Assembly (NCBI RefSeq): GCF_012272695.1
Contig: NZ_CP050902.1
Span: 3,162,001 to 3,226,000 of the forward strand
Source: Nocardioides sp. JQ2195
GTDB lineage: Bacteria > Actinomycetota > Actinomycetes > Propionibacteriales > Nocardioidaceae
Length of the DNA: 64,000 nt
Direction: 5' to 3'
The notes under the pieces were generated by a model. It made no database searches, was not told the origin of the DNA, and was given only the letters and a program-made list of their open reading frames with translations. The position numbers and the translations under genes were made by a program. Shown here piece after piece: positions 60,228 through 64,000 of this stretch. Numbering within the stretch: the stretch's first letter is position 1; each line of letters starts with the position of its first letter.

Positions 60228-61412
60228 TCAGCTCACCTTCTTGGCGCGGAGCTTGCGCCGGTTTCCGCGGCGCGAGCCGCCCGAGGTCACTTCGGCCGAC
60301 GCCGGTGCAGCGTCGGCATACAGTCCACCGGCGAAACCGGTCAACGTCTTGCTGATCTGGTGACCCGCGCTCGAGCGGACGATGGTCTCACCGCGGTTGA
60401 CCGCGGCCAGGACGTCTCGGCTCGACGGGATGCTGATCGCCGCGGTGACTCCGAGGGTCTCCTCGAACTCCTTCGCCGACAGGCCGACCTTGGAGTCAGC
60501 GCGGTTGAGCACCAACCGCCACCGCTCCCGGGGATAGTTGAGCAGGTCGAGGGTGCCCGCAGCGAGCTTGAGGCTCTTCAGGGCCGGGATGTCCAGGGTG
60601 CCGACAAGGACCAGCAGGTCACTGTGGTCCAGCGCCGCAAGAGCATGGTCGTCGAACGCGCCTGAGGTGTCCACGACCACGACGTCGAACATGGTCTTCA
60701 GCGTCTCAAGGACCGACGACACCTGCTCGGGCTGGACGTGGGTCTCGAGCTGCACCGGGGCCGCCAGCACGCTGAGGTTCTCGGAGTGCAGGCTGAGCAG
60801 CGACTCCACGCCGCCCGGGTCGATCTGTCCCGACAGCTGGGTCAGATCCGCCAGCGTGTGCAGCGGGTTCAGCTGGAGCATGATGGCCACGTCGCCACAC
60901 TGGACGTCTAGGTCGACGATGCAGACCCGGCGGCCCTGGTCGGCCAGAGCCGCGGCCACGTTGGTGGCAACCAGGCTCTTGCCCACGCCTCCCTTGGTCG
61001 AGAAGATCGTGAACAGAAGACCATCGGCGGCCTCCACGGCCCGATCAGCAGTCCCGCTCATCGCGTGGGACAAAGTGCGTGACCGTGCGACTGCGCTGCT
61101 GAGACCCGTGAGGTCGTCCACCGCGATCACGTCGCGCATCCCCGAGCGCAGGGCATTGGCCAGGACCTCGGTGTCGACGAAGCTCCGGAGCATGATCACG
61201 CCGAGCGCCGGCTGCTGGATCCGGCTGGCTTCTGCGAAGGCGCCCGCTGCTCCGGCGTCGACCGACTGGCCCACCACCACCGCGTATTCGTGGGGGTGCG
61301 TGGCGAGGTGCTCTCCCAGGCGGTCCAGCGACTCGACCACGGTGACATCAGCGCCCAGGACCTCGCGCACCTGGCGGATCAGCTCCGGGTCCTGCTCGAC
61401 CAGGGTGGTCAT
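60228..61412 (-). CDS. TadZ/CpaE-like localisation ATPase
   Basis: The 394-residue protein has an N-terminal atypical receiver-like domain (about 1-115, no clear phospho-Asp) and a MinD/ParA-type ATPase with deviant Walker A FTIFSTKGGVGKSLVATN near residue 135, switch motifs VDLDVQCGD and VVVDTSGAF. TadZ/CpaE proteins position the Tad machinery. The basic C-terminus (RRGNRRKLRAKKVS) could bind membrane. ATGA overlap with CpaB gene. Confidence 0.92.
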   Translation of the reverse strand: MTTLVEQDPELIRQVREVLGADVTVVESLDRLGEHLATHPHEYAVVVGQSVDAGAAGAFAEASRIQQPALGVIMLRSFVDTEVLANALRSGMRDVIAVDDLTGLSSAVARSRTLSHAMSGTADRAVEAADGLLFTIFSTKGGVGKSLVATNVAAALADQGRRVCIVDLDVQCGDVAIMLQLNPLHTLADLTQLSGQIDPGGVESLLSLHSENLSVLAAPVQLETHVQPEQVSSVLETLKTMFDVVVVDTSGAFDDHALAALDHSDLLVLVGTLDIPALKSLKLAAGTLDLLNYPRERWRLVLNRADSKVGLSAKEFEETLGVTAAISIPSSRDVLAAVNRGETIVRSSAGHQISKTLTGFAGGLYADAAPASAEVTSGGSRRGNRRKLRAKKVS

Positions 61413-62185
61413 TGTGCGATCCCTGCGAAGACCTCGGGCATGATGTCCTGCACGACGACCCCGCGGCCGTCCTTGACCTTCGACTTCTCGCTCAGCAGGG
61501 CGAAGGAGAGGTCGCCGTTGCGGTCCGCGAAAATGAGCCTCTCGGCCTGCTCCTGGTCGACCGCGACGGTGAGGATCGTGCGCGGGATCTGCTCGGTGGT
61601 CTCGCCGTCATCGGTCTTGGTGGTCTTTGCTGTGAGTGACGTGGTGCCGACCCCGATGACCTGCACCTTCGGCAACAACAGGCGGGTGTAGGTCGACAGT
61701 TTCTGCGTGCTGCCGTCGGGCTTGATCGCCTCGGGGTCGCCTGAAGCGAAGATCGCCACTTCGGAGCCGGGGATCACGAAGCCGGCCACTCGGGCCGGGT
61801 CGGTCAGGTCGACCGAGATGGCCAGCTTGTCGTCGGGGATGTTCAGCGCTGCCTCGGATCCGGCCGCGCCGAACTTCTTGCTGATGATCTGCTCGCCCGG
61901 ATAGATCGCGCCCAACGCGACGTCGTCGAGGATCGACGAGGTCGAGGTGAGGGCCCCGTCGACCATGTCGTCACGGACGACTTCGGTCGTCTCGAACTTG
62001 CCCGCCGACTGCGCGTCCTGGACGGACTCACCCGCTTCCACGGTTTCCGTGACGGTGAGCACCTCGACCAGCTCCTGGCCTTCGGCAGCGCGGGCGTCGA
62101 TTCCTTGCACGTAGACCACGATCATTGCGGTCCCCAACGCGGCGATGAAGAGTGCCGCAATCAGGAGGATTGAACGTCTTGCCAT
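61409..62185 (-). CDS. cpaB: Pilus assembly protein CpaB/RcpC
   Basis: The 258-residue protein has an N-terminal membrane helix (SILLIAALFIAALGTAMIVVY), a SAF-type beta-clip region (about 40-110: VEVLTVTETVEAGESVQD) and a C-terminal RcpC domain with AISVDLTDPARVAGFVIPGS near residue 120. It supports assembly at the cell envelope and may bind wall glycans. Confidence 0.9.
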   Translation of the reverse strand: MARRSILLIAALFIAALGTAMIVVYVQGIDARAAEGQELVEVLTVTETVEAGESVQDAQSAGKFETTEVVRDDMVDGALTSTSSILDDVALGAIYPGEQIISKKFGAAGSEAALNIPDDKLAISVDLTDPARVAGFVIPGSEVAIFASGDPEAIKPDGSTQKLSTYTRLLLPKVQVIGVGTTSLTAKTTKTDDGETTEQIPRTILTVAVDQEQAERLIFADRNGDLSFALLSEKSKVKDGRGVVVQDIMPEVFAGIAQ

Positions 62186-62230
62186 GATGTATGTCCTTGT
62201 CGCTTGTCGCTTGTTGTTCGCCCCGAGTCG

Positions 62231-63946
62231 TCAGTCGACGAGGACGATTACCTTGGTTCCGACGCCGAGATAGGTCATCACGGGACCGCCCGACATGCTT
62301 TCCGGAAGTGCATCTGGATCGAAGAAGACGATCTTGAGGGTCTCGATGCCACTGCTGGCGAAGACGACCCCGTTCTTGTCGCCGTTGGCGTCCATCACGC
62401 TCGACGCCTTGGTCGACGCGCCCAGCTCACCGGTGATGAACCCCGGGCGGAAGTCGACGATCGCGTAGTGGTTGGAATTTCCGTTGGATGGCTGGACCGA
62501 GAAGACCGGCACCCAGAAGAACCGGGGTGACTTGAAGATGTCGGCGTCGATGACCTCGTCGCCGTCGTATCCACCGTTGGGCACCGCGATCGTGTTGATC
62601 GTCGTGGAGCTGTTGGTGAAGAAGCAGGTCAGGGTGTCGTTGTTGATCGAATAGTTGGATCCCTTGACCTTCTCGGTCTCGTAGTTGCTCGACCCGTTGT
62701 GCGGGTCACAGCCCGTCGCAGTCGGCGTCTTGACCAGGCGACCCGGCGTGCCGCCAGCAGGTCCCGTGATCAAGCCACCGGTCGCTCCGTTGCCTGCGAA
62801 CCCGGTCTGCGCCTGGACGCAGTTGGTGCCGTCGACGGTAGGTGCGACAGCGCCCCCAGTGCCCGGGCTGCAGTATCCGTTCGTGCCGAGCAGGGTGGTC
62901 AGGTCGAAGTCGACCTGGGTGGCGATGTTCCACTCGATTGCCTTCTCGGCGTTGGCACCGGGGTTGAGGTGCGGCAGGTCGACGGTGCCGAAGTTGCCTT
63001 CGTTGCTCTCCCCGGCGCACTCGAGCAGCGGGTCGCCGACACGCAGAGGCAGCGCGGTCTCCGGTGAGCTCCAGTGGGCACCGTTGTCCTTGGAGACCCG
63101 CACCCACCAGACCTTCTCGACATCTCGAACAGCAGCCGGGATCTCGGCCACGTGGATCTGGCCGGCGGCGACGGTGAACGACGGCGTGTCGGTGATCCGC
63201 ATCTTCACGATCGTGCCGTCCTCGGTCGAGAACGAGATCGCGTTGACGCCGGTGAGGCTCTTCGCGGCCGGGTTCGCGGAGGCGTAGATGTCCAGGGCGC
63301 TGAACTGGTTGAGTGCGATCGAGATCGGGTTGACACCACCGGGCGCTGGGTTGAGGTTGACCGCTGTGTAGGGCGTGGTGAGCTCCGGGAGAGTCGGCAC
63401 ATAGACCGTCTCGTGGCCACCCGGGGGGTCGAGCAGCGTCTGCGGACCGTAGTCACAGCCGGTGACGGCGAAGGCGGGCATCACCCCGGTGGCCGGTGAG
63501 AAGACACCGGCTTCGGCGTAGGCCGGCACCTCGACGCTGCTGACGTCGGAGACGGCCTTGGCCAACCCGAAGTCGACCGTGGCATCCGGTGCCCACAACT
63601 TCACGTTCCAGCCGGTGCACTTGATAAAGCCGTCGGAGTCTCCAGCGGAGCCGCCGAGATTGACCTGGATCGGGTCACCGGAGTCGTCGATCCAGTTGTC
63701 GCGAAGGTACTTCTCGGCCGCCGCGATCGCGTCCAAGGAGCAGGTGTTGGTCCCGTCGAGCTCGGCGGCAGCCGCAAGGACAGCGTGGTCGACCGCACTC
63801 TGCAGAGACGATCGTTTGGCATAGACCTGGCCCATGTCGACTGCCACCGCCCCGATGCCCAGCAGAACGAGTGCCAACACCGCGAACAGCACAGCAGTTG
63901 CGCCACGATCGTTGCGTGGTCGGTCGAGTCCGAGGAGGCGCCTCAT
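62231..63946 (-). CDS. TadG-like pseudopilin-type protein
   Basis: The 571-residue protein opens with the TadG-like N-terminal module: basic DRPRNDRGATAVLFAVLALV, with a G/ATAV cleavage-like site and one helix, then AVDMGQVYAKRSSLQSAVDH. The rest is a long exported region rich in Asn, Thr and Gly with several Cys (NTCSL, IKCTGW, VTGCDYGP, LLECAG, GYCSPG, CDPHNG, LTCFFT), no known enzyme motif. It overlaps the preceding TadE-like gene by 4 bases (ATGA). Confidence 0.87.
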   Translation of the reverse strand: MRRLLGLDRPRNDRGATAVLFAVLALVLLGIGAVAVDMGQVYAKRSSLQSAVDHAVLAAAAELDGTNTCSLDAIAAAEKYLRDNWIDDSGDPIQVNLGGSAGDSDGFIKCTGWNVKLWAPDATVDFGLAKAVSDVSSVEVPAYAEAGVFSPATGVMPAFAVTGCDYGPQTLLDPPGGHETVYVPTLPELTTPYTAVNLNPAPGGVNPISIALNQFSALDIYASANPAAKSLTGVNAISFSTEDGTIVKMRITDTPSFTVAAGQIHVAEIPAAVRDVEKVWWVRVSKDNGAHWSSPETALPLRVGDPLLECAGESNEGNFGTVDLPHLNPGANAEKAIEWNIATQVDFDLTTLLGTNGYCSPGTGGAVAPTVDGTNCVQAQTGFAGNGATGGLITGPAGGTPGRLVKTPTATGCDPHNGSSNYETEKVKGSNYSINNDTLTCFFTNSSTTINTIAVPNGGYDGDEVIDADIFKSPRFFWVPVFSVQPSNGNSNHYAIVDFRPGFITGELGASTKASSVMDANGDKNGVVFASSGIETLKIVFFDPDALPESMSGGPVMTYLGVGTKVIVLVD

Positions 63947-64000
63947 GGCGTGCAGTCCTGAACGTCTTCGACCCGCGCTGATGCGGTCTTCACGACCGCC
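63943..64000 (-). CDS. C-terminal end of a TadE-like protein (truncated by window)
   Basis: The minus strand reads 18 codons (AVVKTASARVEDVQDCTP) and then TGA, overlapping the TadG-like ATG by 4 bases. Its position at the head of the tad minor-pilin genes suggests TadE, but the fragment is too short to confirm by sequence. Confidence 0.5.
   Translation of the reverse strand, partial: AVVKTASARVEDVQDCTP

Overview
The window is high-GC chromosomal DNA from an actinobacterium, most likely a Nocardioides-like member of the Propionibacteriales. The grounds are a mycothiol enzyme (Mca), SigE-family sigma factors, DUF4307, DUF1707 and DUF1353 proteins, many GTG starts, and a large number of genes whose -10 hexamer (TANNNT) sits 5-7 bases before the start codon, which implies leaderless mRNAs. 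No rRNA, tRNA, CRISPR array, prophage or insertion sequence was recognised.

The backbone is an inverted but otherwise collinear copy of the M. tuberculosis Rv1098c-Rv1075c neighbourhood. It contains fumC, phoH2, the short-chain Z-prenyl synthase, a hemolysin III protein, the YyaL/thioredoxin-domain protein, a small membrane protein, mca, a DUF4307 protein, greA, metB, cbs and a GDSL esterase, all with conserved relative orientations. Accessory blocks are inserted between these anchors: a PadR/DUF1707 pair, an acyl-CoA ligase plus three-subunit molybdenum hydroxylase operon and fdhD (14.5-22.7 kb); threonine dehydratase, an AI-2E transporter and a MutL-like ATPase (25.4-29.5 kb); and a mixed block with msrA, a MoxR-VWA-ZIP operon and small stress or metabolic proteins (30.7-44.3 kb).

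From about 47 kb the composition becomes visibly less GC-rich. A WecE/WecD pair (dTDP-4-amino-sugar synthesis) faces a GT2 glycosyltransferase and two large membrane proteins. These lie next to a tight Tad/Flp pilus operon on the minus strand that runs off the right edge: TadE-like end, TadG-like, CpaB, TadZ/CpaE, TadA, a VWA-TadB fusion, TadC, a sensor kinase, a LuxR-type regulator and two Flp pilins. The prepilin peptidase is not in the window. The layout suggests a self-regulated and possibly glycosylated pilus.

The most unusual non-coding features are: (i) a 31-bp-period array at 25131-25438, with six direct and four to five inverted units forming a giant hyphenated palindrome between the convergent greA and ilvA; (ii) a dispersed GGTTGAGGAG...CTCGAAACC repeat with four copies, three of them translated in frame inside two proteins; (iii) a perfect 20-bp duplication of the start of a YchJ-like gene, which turns the promoter-proximal ATG into a six-codon ORF; and (iv) two divergent gene pairs whose leaderless promoters have physically overlapping -10 elements.
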